From Pampus argenteus (lineage: Eukaryota > Chordata > Actinopteri > Scombriformes > Stromateidae), in assembly GCA_036937835.1 (NCBI GenBank), contig CM072878.1:8432501-8496500 (forward strand): a stretch of DNA of 64,000 bases, in the 5' to 3' direction. The translations under genes and the position numbers were made by a program. Shown in pieces: positions 37,033-48,410 of this stretch (position 1 is its first letter; every line of letters starts with the position of its first letter). The notes beneath the pieces are model-generated. The model worked only from the letters and a program-made list of their open reading frames with translations. It was not told the origin of the DNA and made no database searches.

Positions 37033-37105
37033 CCACACTGGGACTCAAACCCTGGTTTCTTAGACCACTGGCAACTGCACGGATCACTCAGCCAATGGCT
37101 GCAGC
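37033..37105 (-). mobile_element. tRNA-like head of a possible SINE, minus strand
   Basis: On the minus strand a B-box-like GGTTTGAGTCC lies at 37041-37051 (10 of 11 to the Pol III consensus), with a T-arm-like stem around a TTTGAGT loop. Two A-box-like words lie upstream of it on that strand: TGGCTGAGTGAT (37083-37094) and a Leu-tRNA-like CCAGTGGTCTAAG (37060-37072). The full cloverleaf does not fold convincingly, so it is a decayed SINE head and not a tRNA gene. Confidence 0.33.
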
Positions 37106-37383
37106 TCTTGCAGATCCTGAGAGCTACAGCCATTTATAGACTCATCACAGAGTCAGAGAGACATACACCATGGAAACAAACACTTTTTAAAATATTTGTA
37201 CACTTTGAACAACTGGCATCCACACCTACGGCCACCTCCAAAACTTTAATAATCTCAAAATGAATGAATGGAGACAGAATCGGTACTACATTTGAGAAGA
37301 TAACTCTGAAAGCAATAATAAAATTATCAATATAATACCACCTGCAATTCCATCAGTCCTAACACAAAAAAACAATAAAGGCC

Positions 37384-37740
37384 TAAAATTCAGCTGGCCA
37401 AAAAAACCATCTATAGTTAGGTTATGTAGCAGCGATAGGAATTATGACCTGGGGACTCAGTTGCAGGAGACTGCTGTTCGTCATGTTTCCAACTGCGATT
37501 CAGGATATTTCTAATAAACCTTACCGGTATTTACTGTGACCAAGACAATGACGGTTGCGTAACTTTACGGTAGTGATCATTTTAACCCGAATCATGATCC
37601 TTTTCCTGAACCTAAGAAGTGGTTTTTGTGCCTAAAACCTAGCCAGACCTTAACCATAAAACAATTGTTTTTTTTAGGTAGTGGTTATTGGCATGGATTC
37701 CTCTATGTCAATAGTCTGTTTATTGCTGGCCTGGAATTAT
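37384..37740 (+). mobile_element. Least interrupted copy B of the CTAAACCTAACC repeat family
   Basis: Block order: TAAAATTCAGCTGGCC, CTATAGTTAGGTTATG, GGAATTATGACCTGGGGACT, CTGCTGTTCGTCATG, CAGGATATTTC, GTTGCGTAACTTTACGG, AGTGATCATTTTAACCC, CATGATCCTTTTCCTGAACC, TTTTTGTGCCTAAAACC, CAGACCTTAACC, then GGCATGGATTCCTCTATGTC. I associate this order with a dispersed percomorph repeat. No open frame is involved. The CGCATGCGCA just right of the copy (37743-37752) resembles an NRF1 site. Confidence 0.55.
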
Positions 37741-37789
37741 AACGCATGCGCAAACTTCCTGGAGATAGAGGAGCCAAGACACAAATAGA

Positions 37790-38636
37790 GCTACCTCTCT
37801 TTTTCTGTCACCATAGTTTATGTCTGTCTCCATCTCTCTCCGTTTTAATCTTTAATGCCTTTCTTCTCTTTTATCTCTCTCTCTCTCTTACTGTCTGCTC
37901 TCTGTCTCCGTGCATCCCACCGTGTCTCCATGCACTCCTCTTCATCTGCACACTCTCTCCATTGCTGTCAGACCCATTCACAAAATAACACACAGGATAA
38001 ATTCAAAATGTTGTGGAGGCAAGAAGGGGGAAACGAAACATAAATAGGTAAGGAAAACAAAAAAAAACAAAAAAACATTAGGGGTTAGAGAAGAAGTATG
38101 GGAGGGTCAGACAGGCTGCCGTGGGCAGAGTTCACTCTAGTTATTAGCACTGAATACGTTCGCTGCAGTTTGGAGAGACAGACTCATTGTTTTGCCCTGC
38201 AGGGGAAGAATGCAGATGGCAAGATGCTCCACTCCTCTCTTATCCCTCACTTCCCAGCTCATTTTTTCCCCTCTCCTCTCCTCCATCCCTGATGATGAAA
38301 AAGATAATTAATTAGAAAAAATATAAAATTAGATGACTGCAGGAATGGGGGAAGAGAAACGAGTGAGGAGGGGATAGAGAGTGACATAAATATGTGTTCT
38401 CTGTTCTTTTTTTTTGCGGGGGGGGGGGGGGACATTACATGATCACGCTCACAACTGAAATCAGGGGAAACAATGTGAGAATATGTCCACGCTAAACTGG
38501 AGGGAATATTGAAAACGATGTGGGTCAAGACGAGCACGCTCTGTTTGTTTTCTTAAAGCTCAGTTTCTTAAAGCTTAGTGTCATATTGTGGACATACTCC
38601 CAGAGGATAGGAGGGGCTTAGTTTATAGTGGACATA

Positions 38637-38640
<4 letters not shown>
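37790..38640. other. Noncoding, pyrimidine- then purine-rich, with a G14 run
   Basis: Pyrimidine-rich with CT patches to about 37990, an AAACAAAAAAAAC patch near 38058-38075, and a T-run/G-run junction at 38407-38431 with about 14 consecutive G. Open frames reflect base bias. Confidence 0.6.
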
Positions 38641-38672
<32 letters not shown>

Positions 38673-38684
38673 GACACACACAAT
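38637..38684. repeat. (CA)n microsatellite with GACA interruption
   Basis: About 15 CA units, then GACAGACACACACA. Confidence 0.94.
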
Positions 38685-38799
38685 TCAGTTGACCTGCAGT
38701 GTATGTGAGAAGAAGAGAGGAACCAGCACAGCGGGGATGTCATACATCAACACCAACATGACTCAGCCTCACCTCTTCCCCTTAAGACTCTTCTCCCCA

Positions 38800-39004
38800 T
38801 CTCTCTCTTTTGTGTAACACTCCTCTCCTCCTTCTTTGATCATCCCATTATGTCCTTATTTTAACACCCTTTATACCTCACTATCTTTCTTTTTTCCCCC
38901 TTTTTTCCCCTTCCTCTTCCTCCCCTTCCTTTACGAGCATCATCTCCCTGCCCTTTTGTGTTTTCACCTTTTTTTTAAAATCTGTTCTTTCTTCTTTCTT
39001 TCAG
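38800..39004. repeat. Pyrimidine-rich tract
   Basis: About 200 bp of C/T-dominated sequence leading into the acceptor-like site at 39001-39004. The 87-codon frame across it is Leu/Phe/Ser low complexity. Confidence 0.75.
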
Positions 39005-39111
39005 CCCTCCTCTCCTCTCACTCTCTCTGTCTCTCCGCCGCTGTCAGTCTGCCGCTGTCTGTCTCGCTCCCTGAGGGGATACAGTACAAGTGTTTTTGAT
39101 TTGGAGCCAAG
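39005..39111 (+). CDS. Doubtful 107-bp exon candidate between strong splice-like sites
   Basis: A long pyrimidine run ending in TTTCTTTCAG at 39004 is followed 107 bp later by CCAAG/GTAAAG (donor-like, 39107-39117). Frame 1 is open through the whole interval and ends in YSTSVFDLEP. The first two thirds are CT-rich low complexity and match no known protein, so a 5' untranslated exon or pure chance is at least as likely. Confidence 0.15.
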
Positions 39112-39145
39112 GTAAAGATGGATCAGGCCGCCGCGTGTCACACTA

Positions 39146-39148
<3 letters not shown>

Positions 39149-39196
<48 letters not shown>
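39149..39196. repeat. (CA)n microsatellite
   Basis: About 23 uninterrupted CA units. Confidence 0.97.
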
Positions 39197-39198
<2 letters not shown>

Positions 39199-39450
39199 TA
39201 CCCACACACATTCATTTACAGCTAAGCAAGTGGACCCACACATCTACATGTACAAAACCCAAACGACACATAGGCGTGTGCGCACACACACTTAAAGAGA
39301 CGCACAGATGCGTTCAGTAGACAGGTGCAGGGAAAGTCTTGCCAAGGGGAGGAGAAGATGATAGCAAACGGCAAAGAGGAGGAGAAAGCAGAGAACATAG
39401 GATGGTTCCACCACAAAGGACAGAGGGAAGCTGTTTCATAAATAAATGGG

Positions 39451-39451
39451 T

Positions 39452-39493
<42 letters not shown>
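39451..39493. repeat. (TG)n microsatellite
   Basis: About 18 TG units. Complementary to the CA tract 260 bp upstream. Confidence 0.95.
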
Positions 39494-39494
<1 letters not shown>

Positions 39495-41430
39495 ATGGCA
39501 TTGTTCCTATGTCATTTTTTCCTAAACACAGGATGTCAGTGTGTACAACATGGCATTGTGTGACCAGCATGAATGAATGAGGAGTCATTATACTGGACTG
39601 AAAGGCAAATTGACTCATCCAACCTCAGGGGCTTTGAATGAAGCTACAGGCGCTTCAGGAGGTGGTGGTGGGACGGGTTGCGGTGGGGGGGGGATCTCTC
39701 TCTCGCTCTTGTGTTTAAGGCAGATTTTCCAGGACACCCCGCTGTGATCAAACGGATGGTTGACGTGTTCTTTGTGGCTTCTTGGGCACATTTATGTTTA
39801 ACAGATTTAGCATGCTGGGTTTTTTTTTCACCGTGACCATCAACGTGTCCAGTTACTGAGGTCAAGAAAACATCATGTCAATAGAGTTTTTGTCCAGTGT
39901 TTACTTTCTCCTTGTTTTTACATCCAGCAAATCTTCCTCGCTTTCTGTCTCCTCGCTCTGAAAATGTAAAAAGCCTTTTAAATATCTGAGTGTGCATAAT
40001 TCAGAACTTGTGTGTTAATTATAGTCATTGGGGACAAATGATGAACAGTGGGAATGGTTTGGTCCGTGTTAACAGAAACTGCTGTCTCAGCGCAGAAGTA
40101 GAACCTAGAAGATAAACTGTGGCAGGAAGCCGTCTGAGTCAGTCAGTGTTCAATCAGTCCACATAGCGACCAGCTTCCGATGGCCAGACCAACTATGGTT
40201 GAGACTTTCCATTTATCATTAAAATTCTTAATGTGAAACTCTGAAGTACAATGATAAAAAAAATAATCTTCCACCTAATGAAAACCTGTGTGAAAAAAAA
40301 AGAAGAAAAGAAAATACAAGGAAAAAGCTTGTCCTTGAGTTAGATTTGCTTCAGTACTGCCTATTGCAGCATAATCTGTTCCTGAGAAAGCATTACATAA
40401 GTTACAAGGGTTTTACGTGTTGGCATGCACACAGGGCGCTGTCAGAGCTTTCTGCTGGCCTTTATCCATCATCACTATACTTCAAAAAAAAAAAAAAAAA
40501 ATGCACACACACATATAGATCAGTGTAGCACAGGTGAACCGGCAGAGAATGTTTAGATGTTTTTTGCCGTTCAAGCACACTTAATGCTTCACCCTGTGAC
40601 CCTCATTTAGAGCTGGTGATTATTAATCACTGTTTCATAGTACCAGAGTTTTATGGACTGCTTACAGTACATAAAGCCAGAGTCCCTTTGTAGACCTATG
40701 ATCTCCAGTGTTGGCCGCATCACCCATCAGACAACTGAATTCCTCTGCAGTTTCTTGTAACCTAGAGTGGGATGCACTGAGCAGGCCAGTATGAACAGTG
40801 GGGATTTTGTACCAAAATCATGGACTTGAAAGTAGTCGTTTCACAGAGGTCACGGTACAATGAGACACTTACCAGTAAATATTTAACGCCTTAAGATATC
40901 TGTTTGGACACCCTAGCAACAGAAGGTGGGGAGACATTGGTGTGGTATATGGCATCACTGGCTACAGTTTGTGAGGGGAAAACAATTGAGAGAGCACAGG
41001 AAACAAATGACATTAACTGTCAACAAAAAGTGGTCACAGGATCGACAGGGAAGGCGTGAAACTCATTTACCAGGAGTCAGTGGACGACAGGAAAAAAGGA
41101 CAAGGAGGACAGTCCTGTACTTATGTTACACACAAGCAAGTTTCATTTGCTGAAGGAGGCTGTGGGATATGGTTGAAAAAATAACAGAATATTAACCACA
41201 TGAATTTCCATACCTTAAGTAGTGATGCGCAATATGACCAAAAAACATGACTGAGATGTCATATTTCTTTAGGTCTTAATATTCAAGATTGTTAAGCAAG
41301 AATAATAAATGACCTGCACCACCTGCAAGGCTGTCATATTCAAAAAATACAATGCTATCCCATAAAACTAAGGACTGTTAGTACCCGATTCTTCGACCGG
41401 GAGTCATACACGCACAAGGACGCATGTCTA
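39494..41430. other. Noncoding segment, no gene seen
   Basis: Includes a G9 run near 39686, an A18 run at about 40484-40501 and otherwise ordinary DNA. The plus-strand frame at 40926-41153 is rich in Arg/Gln but has no recognisable motif. Confidence 0.45.
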
Positions 41431-41435
41431 TACTG

Positions 41436-41458
41436 TATATATATATATATATATATAC
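41436..41458. repeat. (AT)n microsatellite
   Basis: About 11 AT units followed by ACACACA. Confidence 0.92.
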
Positions 41459-42725
41459 ACACAAATGTATACATGTGTGCAAACAGGCATGCACAGACAA
41501 GCTTATCACATCTATGCCAGGGGCCTTTGAAAATGCCAGCAAAGAGCTCCTCAGAACAAGGTGTTGCATTCCCCCTTTCGAAATGCCACGAGTTGGAGGA
41601 AGGCGCGAGGAGAAAGGGATGGACCAAAAGAAAATGAAAGGAAATAGTGAGAGAAAGAAGTAATAACATTAACACAGATTAACATACTTTGATTCCAAAT
41701 TTAAGCGGCCTATTAAAAGTTAATTCACTAAACATGCATTTAAATTCAGGCAGAATAGCAGAATTGATAGCTTAATTAAATACTGGGGGGGAGGAGGGTG
41801 AAAAAGGCGAGCAAATTGAGTCAATGAAAGGAGGATGGAGCAGAAAGTAAAGCGCATGGAGAATTGGGTGGGTATATATGCTAGTGAGAGAAACCATGTC
41901 CATGTCTTCATTGCCCTGTAGCTGTGTTGCAATCACGCAATAATCTTTTCAACTGGTGTGGACATGGTATAAAAAAGACTTCGAATTAAACAAATTCTAC
42001 TGAAAAATCAAATATTCATCAGCTCTGCGGTTTATCTTTAACAGGCCTCCATCGCCAACCACACCCTGTCAACAGTGAAAATAGTCCCACGCAGTTTTCA
42101 ACAGTACTTTGAGTTTTGCATCTAAATACATACATCTACATGTCATCAGTACCCCTCAAAAAAAAAAAAAAAACTGCCAGACAGACAGCATCACATTAAA
42201 ATGACTCACCTGAGCGTTCGAGCGGCTACAAGTTCTTAGTCTATTGCTTTTGGCATAATGCCGTCATCTACAATCATTGGGTGTTCAATGCGCCACCGTA
42301 CAATACAAACCTTTTCCAAAAGGATAAAAAGAGATCTACTGTACACACAGCAAACTGCACAGCAAACATCTTACACACACACACACACAAGCAAACGCAT
42401 CTTTAACAATTCTGAAATTGCTTGAGAAACAGCAAGAGACAGTCATAAACCCTCTCCAAATTGCTACTCCGAATGTCGACAAAGCACATTATGAGCTGCA
42501 AGTCTCTTCTAAATTGTCTTTTTATGGAACTAATACCTGACTGAGAGAGAGAGTCTACTGCCCTTAATATGAATGAGAAGATCCTGAGTCATGCCTTCAT
42601 GGAGTCAGGTAAAAGGAGGGTTACGTAAACAACGAATGCGCTTTGTGATTCCATTTTGATTTGATTTAGCAATACTGAAAGGTGCAAAGTTTGGACTCCA
42701 TCCTTGTGGCTTACTGCTGCTGGGG
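41459..42725. other. Noncoding segment, no gene seen
   Basis: AT-rich DNA with an A16 run near 42158-42173 and a CA patch near 42374-42389. I see nothing nameable. Confidence 0.45.
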
Positions 42726-42766
42726 CTTAAGTATGTATAACACACACTTAAGTATGTATGGATCAC

Positions 42767-42813
<47 letters not shown>
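42726..42813. repeat. 13-bp direct repeat followed by (TA)n
   Basis: CTTAAGTATGTAT occurs at 42726-42738 and again at 42747-42759 (21-bp period), followed by a (TA)n tract at 42770-42813 with one TT interruption. Confidence 0.9.
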
Positions 42814-42982
42814 TGCACATTTTGACACAATTGAAAGAGGTGCTGAAGCGACTCATCCTTTCTCCATGCATGCAATGCAGTGTGAGTGATGTTTCATTGT
42901 GAGCACCTGAGGAATACTGACCTGTAACATTCAAAAAGTTCTATTTGTTTTATGTGTTTGCATGTGTGTGGATATCTATGTG

Positions 42983-42984
<2 letters not shown>

Positions 42985-43016
<32 letters not shown>

Positions 43017-43220
43017 GTATGCCGTGTGTGTGCATTTGTGCAGTGTGGTGTGTATACAATAAGATCTGTCACATCACCTCCATACCATATTAAATTGCAC
43101 ATCATGACTCTGCCAGTTCCCCACAGCTTAATGTGTCGTTGGCAATTACATCATACACACACACACACACACACGAACACACACACAGACATTGGCACAC
43201 ACCCATATAGGCGCGCACAC
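42985..43220. repeat. TG tract then CA tract
   Basis: About 14 TG units at 42987-43016 and a CA tract at about 43154-43192 with a GAACAC interruption. The arms are complementary. Confidence 0.93.
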
Positions 43221-43894
43221 ACTGGACTGTCATAATATCCTGCTTAGATGTGCATCTCCTGCACTGATGTGCCACTGAGTAAAGCATCTATATTTAGATC
43301 CTGTACAGTATGGAGAGTATAGCTGGTGGTGTAGAAAACCCCAACAACATTGGCAAGTTACTGAAGTTCACTCAACAGAAATATTTAATATTTAAGATTA
43401 TTTTACTTCCAGTGTGTAAGTGTGTGCGTATGTTTGCATGCGTAAAAAATAATGCACTAAATAATGCAACAAAAATGGAAAGAGAAAGTTGTCGTATTTT
43501 GATGTCAGCGTAGATATGAGTAATGACATGTTTTTTTTCAATAATTACATAAATTCCAATAGGAACCTTATAGTGCATTGCATGCTGATACATGTATGAT
43601 TGTGACAAAGATTTTCCTGTCCTGAATGGGGTTAGCTTTTTTTTTTTTCTTTTGTCTTTAATGCTTACTCTAACACTCTAACACTGGGGCTTGCTTGTCT
43701 CTCAGTGAGACTCCAATCGTTCTGCTGTGCAGTGTTAAAGTCTTTTTTTTAATCTGTGCAAGAGAGAAGGAAGATAATTGAAAACAATGGAAGAGAAAGT
43801 AAAAAGCACTGAGGCGAACATGTTTAGGAGATGTCGGCATGGAGAAATGTTGGCTTTTATCACTCTGAGACAAAACAGCGATATCAAACATTAT

Positions 43895-43962
43895 GACACG
43901 CACACACACACGCCTTCACACATCCTCATAGGAACACACCACACACACACACACACACACCA
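43895..43962. repeat. CA patches
   Basis: CA at about 43897-43912 and 43936-43961. Confidence 0.92.
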
Positions 43963-44086
43963 ATGGAGGTAATGATTATGCAGCTTATCAGTTTACTGTT
44001 TTTTTTCTAAGAAAGCAATAACTAAATAATTAAAACCCTTTAACAATAATTAAACCATTAGAATTCAAGCACTCGCTTTATCTCTT

Positions 44087-44087
44087 C

Positions 44088-44123
<36 letters not shown>

Positions 44124-44140
44124 AACAAATACACACGTAG
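44087..44140. repeat. CT/CA compound microsatellite
   Basis: About 9 CT units running directly into about 9 CA units. Confidence 0.93.
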
Positions 44141-45790
44141 TACTTGTTTATTTATTCTTACTGCAAAATCTGTTATAATAGGTTTGAAATTTTGAGTTGC
44201 GATTAAAATTATAATGCCAGAACACAAATGATTCAAAATCTTTCTCACTTTCTTCTTCTTCTTTTTTTTCCTGCTGTCTTTTCACTCTTCCAATGCAAAT
44301 GTTTGCAATAGTCAATCACTAGTCAATCAAGTAATAATTAGAAAATAAAAATAAAATACAACATCAGGTTCATATAAAGAGCAGTAAGTAACAGTAACAA
44401 CACTGATGTTGTTGCTTTTCTCTGCTTCAGATAATATAAAATAAATAAAACCGACCAATCAGCTTATGCTAAACCATTTCAAACACTATGACAGCCAATC
44501 AAAATCCACTTTAGGTTGACCATCCATTTGTTTCCCACCCCCAACAACCCAAGCATGACGCATAACGCATAAAAACAAATTTTATAAAAAGGCAACACAC
44601 ATACAGAAACAGTAAGGTTAGAGATTGAAAATTAGATTCATTAAAAACACAATGTGTTAAATATGACTCAGATGTGTGAATATAATTAATTAACACAATT
44701 AATGCAATCATTTGACACCCCCTACACAAAATGCCAAGTCATAACTTGAGTTTTTGCTAGTAAATGACATCATTAAATGTAGTCATTCAATGGTATAAAG
44801 GTGTACGATTGAGCAAATTGTTGCTCCTCTCTGGGGCCGAGTTGCAAAAGTGGAAAAAGCAAGCATCTAATAAAGGAAGGAGAAAAAAACCAAAAACAAC
44901 TGTGTGTGCATTAATATTCTGCTCCCATGCTGGACGTCTGTGTGTGTTTCTAAAGGTGCACAAAACACAAAGTTCAGCTTTTACTGTTCCCCAGGAGTCA
45001 ATTGCTGCAGCTGGAATTTGACTATTAAAGTTATTTTATAACTTCCTTAATACCAACAAATCCCGTGAAATGATGAAAACCAACAACGAGTTAGTCTGTC
45101 TCTCAGTTCTTTGACTTCACTCTGCTGTCAGTGAGTCTCGTGTCCGCTCATTCCTACTGAAAACATACATCTTTAAAAAAAAAAAAAAAAAAAGGCTGGC
45201 TAATATTGTTTCCTATGTATTATTGTTGGTTTTTGTATTATTTTTTTTTTACATTTAATTACAAAAACATAGATTACTGCCAGCCTTTCAAACTTGACCA
45301 GCAATATAACTACATTTGTGTGTGAGGTGAACCCAGAGATTTCAGGCATGTGCTGACAATCTAGACACTGCATCCCCTCCATATCTACTCTAGCTGTCCC
45401 TTTTGTCATAATTAATAATAAATAATTGCACTGATTATTGCTGCAGTTATAAGTTAAGGATCTTAATGTCTGTAGACCATTTAGCGAGGTCTCCTCCCCA
45501 CAGAGGAGTTACTCTCTGTGTGTCTGCTGCTGGTGTCGAGGTTATCTTTTTTTTTTTGTTTTTTTTTTTTGTTTTAAACATATCTGACCTTTGAGTGGTT
45601 GAAACAGCGTGGCTGTACTTTACATTGAATTTGTTTTAACACGATAAAATATGGATGATATGCTTGCTATTGTGGCAGCAGAGGATGACTCAGATAGTGC
45701 GTGAGGTGAAAGCCATTGGTATAGAAAGGGAAATAAGACAGCAGTTGAATGGGAACAAGAGAGCAATAAGCAACTAAGAAAAAAAGAAAT
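44141..45790. other. Noncoding segment, no gene seen
   Basis: Includes a 10-bp inverted repeat ACAACATCAG / CTGATGTTGT (44358-44367 and 44403-44412), an A run of about 19 near 45175-45194 and T runs near 45548-45571. No exon or named element up to the LINE fragment. Confidence 0.45.
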
Positions 45791-46039
45791 GAGGGTTTAA
45801 TGAACAGAAAGCTTTGCAATGTGTCTGTTCGTTTTGTAGAGGTTAGTCTGGGATGGACTTGTACTTCATATGAGCTACCTGATCGTTCTTTGCACCTTCT
45901 TACTTACTTTAACTGCCTTTCCAGTAGTGTTTTTAGCTCTTTTAATCGTTTTCTAAGCTCTTTCGTTATTCTTATTTTACTCTTCTGCAAAGACTCTGTG
46001 TGGTTCATTTGGCTGTGTGACCAAAGAGGGGGGGCCGAG

Positions 46040-46990
46040 ATACGACACCCCATCCCGGCGGGGCTGAGGAGGAGACCCAGGGACTGCAAGGCCGAAGCTA
46101 AGCTAAAGGCGAATCGGAGGAGCTGCAAGCTATCGATACCCTCCGTCAGGATGGATGTGAATCTGTTGCCGACCAGGATCGATGAGCTGTCCGTGCTGAA
46201 CAACCAGCGGACCTACTGGGAGAGCAGCTTGTTCATCTTTATAGAGACGTGGCTAAACCGCCTAGTACCAGATGTTAACGTGGACCTGCTCGGATTCATT
46301 ACTGTGAGAGCTGACAGAGACACCAAAGGTGGGGGACTCATCATGTATGTCAACAACTGCTGGTGCAACCCAGGACATATCTCCATAAAGACAGTCTTAT
46401 GTTGCCGGGACCTCGACCTGCTAGCAGTTAGCCTGTGGCCATATTATCTGCCAAGGGAGTTCAGTCACGTGATCGCCATCTGTGTTTACATCCTTTCGAG
46501 AGCAGGCGCAGCCTCCACACTCTGTCACAGCACCCTGAGGCATTTCTGATCATCTCTGGGGACTTTAACCATGTAACTTTAGACTCTACTTTGGCTGATT
46601 TTAATCAAGCTGTGGACTGTCTGACTAGAAATAAAAGGACATTTGATTTGCAATATGTCAATGTAAGGGATGCATACAGAGCCCCCCCCCACTAGGGAAG
46701 TCTGACCACAACCTGGTCCACCTACAGCCACTGTACGACCCCTGGAGGTGATCCCCTGAGATGGAAAGTGCCCTGAGAGACTGCTATGACACCATGGTAT
46801 GGGACGTGCTGATGAGCCCGCATGGTGAGGACATAGAGGGGATGGCACACTGTCTGATGGATTACCTAAAATTTCTGCACAGACGTGGTCTCCCCCAACA
46901 AGACTGTCCACTGTTACTCTAATAACAAGCCATGGGTAATGCGGGAAGTCAAGACTGTCAAGCTCAAAGAAAAAGTCTGGTTGCTTACAA
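46040..46990 (+). pseudogene. Decayed APE-type LINE fragment (endonuclease region of ORF2)
   Basis: Translation gives a non-LTR retrotransposon apurinic-like endonuclease in order: RTYWESSLFIFIETWLN, VDLLGFITVRADRDTKGGG, YVNNCWCN, YLPREFSHVIAICVYI in one frame (open to 46549), then ISGDFNHVTLDSTLADFNQ and NVRDAYRAPP in a second frame (46540-46690), LGKSDHNLVHLQP in a third, ESALRDCYDTMVWDV and SPHGEDIEG (46764-46850), and finally YSNNKPWVMREVK after another shift (about 46913-46955). ETW, GDFN and SDH are endonuclease core motifs. At least three frameshifts and absence of the reverse transcriptase make it dead. It resembles fish Jockey/CR1/L2-superfamily LINEs. The exact clade is unsure. Confidence 0.88.
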
Positions 46991-47044
46991 CTTAACTCCT
47001 TTGACTACAATGACCTGGATGAGTGAGAATCTACACAGACATCT

Positions 47045-47155
47045 AAAGGTCAGAGTTATGACCAAAGTCATTACAAGTCATCATATGGGCATCTTTAACC
47101 TTTAGGTTCATTGCAATCCACCCAATAGTTGTCAAGTTAAATGTTAGACATACGT
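47045..47155 (+). repeat. Fragment of a fish repeat (AATCCAYCCAATAGTTGT motif)
   Basis: ATGACCAAAGTCATTACAAGTCATC and TTCATTGCAATCCACCCAATAGTTGTCAAG resemble a common fish repeat whose consensus includes GCAATCCATCCAATAGTTGT. It starts about 60 bp past the last recognisable LINE codon, so it could be that LINE's decayed distal part after deletion or a separate insertion. Confidence 0.4.
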
Positions 47156-47589
47156 ATATTTAAAGAGACACACTGCAAGCATTACAACATAACAGAGACA
47201 AGTGGTTTTTGAACGTTTCACATCAATAATAATTTCACAGATGACAACATGAATTTTAAATATGCTTTGTGGGTGCCTACTTTAAAACTTCCCAGTAAAA
47301 CATAGAAGCATCATCCTATAACCTATATGGCAGAAAGCCTTTTCTGGTCACATAACATGAACATAGGGATAAACATGAGCATGACAGATTGTACATGTAG
47401 TCTACAACAGTGTGTGTGTTTGAGTTTCAATGCATTGTCAGTCTTAAAACAATAAGGAAATTAGGAATTGATCATCCCTGAACACCCTGTGTTGTTTTCT
47501 GTTCACTCTAGATTAAGACTACGGAACAAAAGAACAACAGCAGACACACTCAGAGAGACAGGTAGCTCGCTATGCATCTGTGATTCACT

Positions 47590-47613
47590 CCTCCTGCTGC
47601 TGCTGCTGCTCGC
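47590..47613. repeat. Short (CTG)n repeat
   Basis: Five CTG units, not flanked by a convincing coding frame. Confidence 0.85.
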
Positions 47614-47897
47614 AAGAAATCCTGCAACAGTTTGAGGTGAAGGTCACAACGAGCCGCATTTTAGAATTCAAATGGAGTTTTTATGTTGCAGTGACGGCAC
47701 ACTCAGTGCATACAAATATATAATCTAGAACATTTTAACATTAGCATCACCATTATGTGTTGCTTGATGCTTGCAGACTTTTTCAACCTTTTTCTTGTAC
47801 AGTTAAAAAAAAAAAAAGACTTGCTGTCTCTTTAATGTCTTCACATGCAGATTACATGCATGCAAACAAGATGACTTATCTTTTTTCTACAAGTTAA

Positions 47898-47899
<2 letters not shown>

Positions 47900-47934
<35 letters not shown>
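47900..47934. repeat. (CA)n microsatellite
   Basis: About 17 uninterrupted CA units. Confidence 0.96.
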
Positions 47935-47936
<2 letters not shown>

Positions 47937-48059
47937 CCATTCTCTGAAAGATCCCTTGCCTAATCTAAGCAGCCTTCTCATAACGCTACAGTCTTTGATA
48001 TGGTAAGCAGGCCACAACTGCAGAAGCCCAACTCTGTCAGATGAAACAGACACGACCAT

Positions 48060-48410
48060 TACTGTTAAAACACAGGAGAAAGCCGAGCAGGGAAGAACCA
48101 AGCAGGATGAGAAGGAGGGAAAAACAAAAGATGGAAAGGAGTATGTGACAGAGGGAACAAGGGGGAGAGCAGGAGGCAGAGAAGTCTGGAGGGAGGAAGA
48201 AAAGGAAGGGAAAGAGAGAAGAGGAGGAGTGGGAAAACTTAAAGCAAGCGATAGGGGAAGGTAAAGGGGAAAAATTAGTTTGGCCATAACATAAAAGGAG
48301 ACCATACAAGGTTAGTTATCTGCCCAAGCACCTGGATAGCAGCGAAGCACACAGAGGGAAAGAAGAGATATGAGAGATATATAAGGGCAGAGGGAAGATC
48401 TAGAGGTGTG
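48060..48410. repeat. Purine-rich tract
   Basis: About 350 bp of A/G-dominated plus strand, densest at 48105-48275. The 123- and 90-codon minus-strand frames (Ser/Leu/Pro/Phe) are its translations and not membrane proteins. Confidence 0.82.

Noticed and set aside
37033..37105. Intact tRNA gene on the minus strand
   Set aside because: Box-like motifs are present but no full cloverleaf with acceptor stem and anticodon arm can be folded, so I call it a SINE-like relic only.
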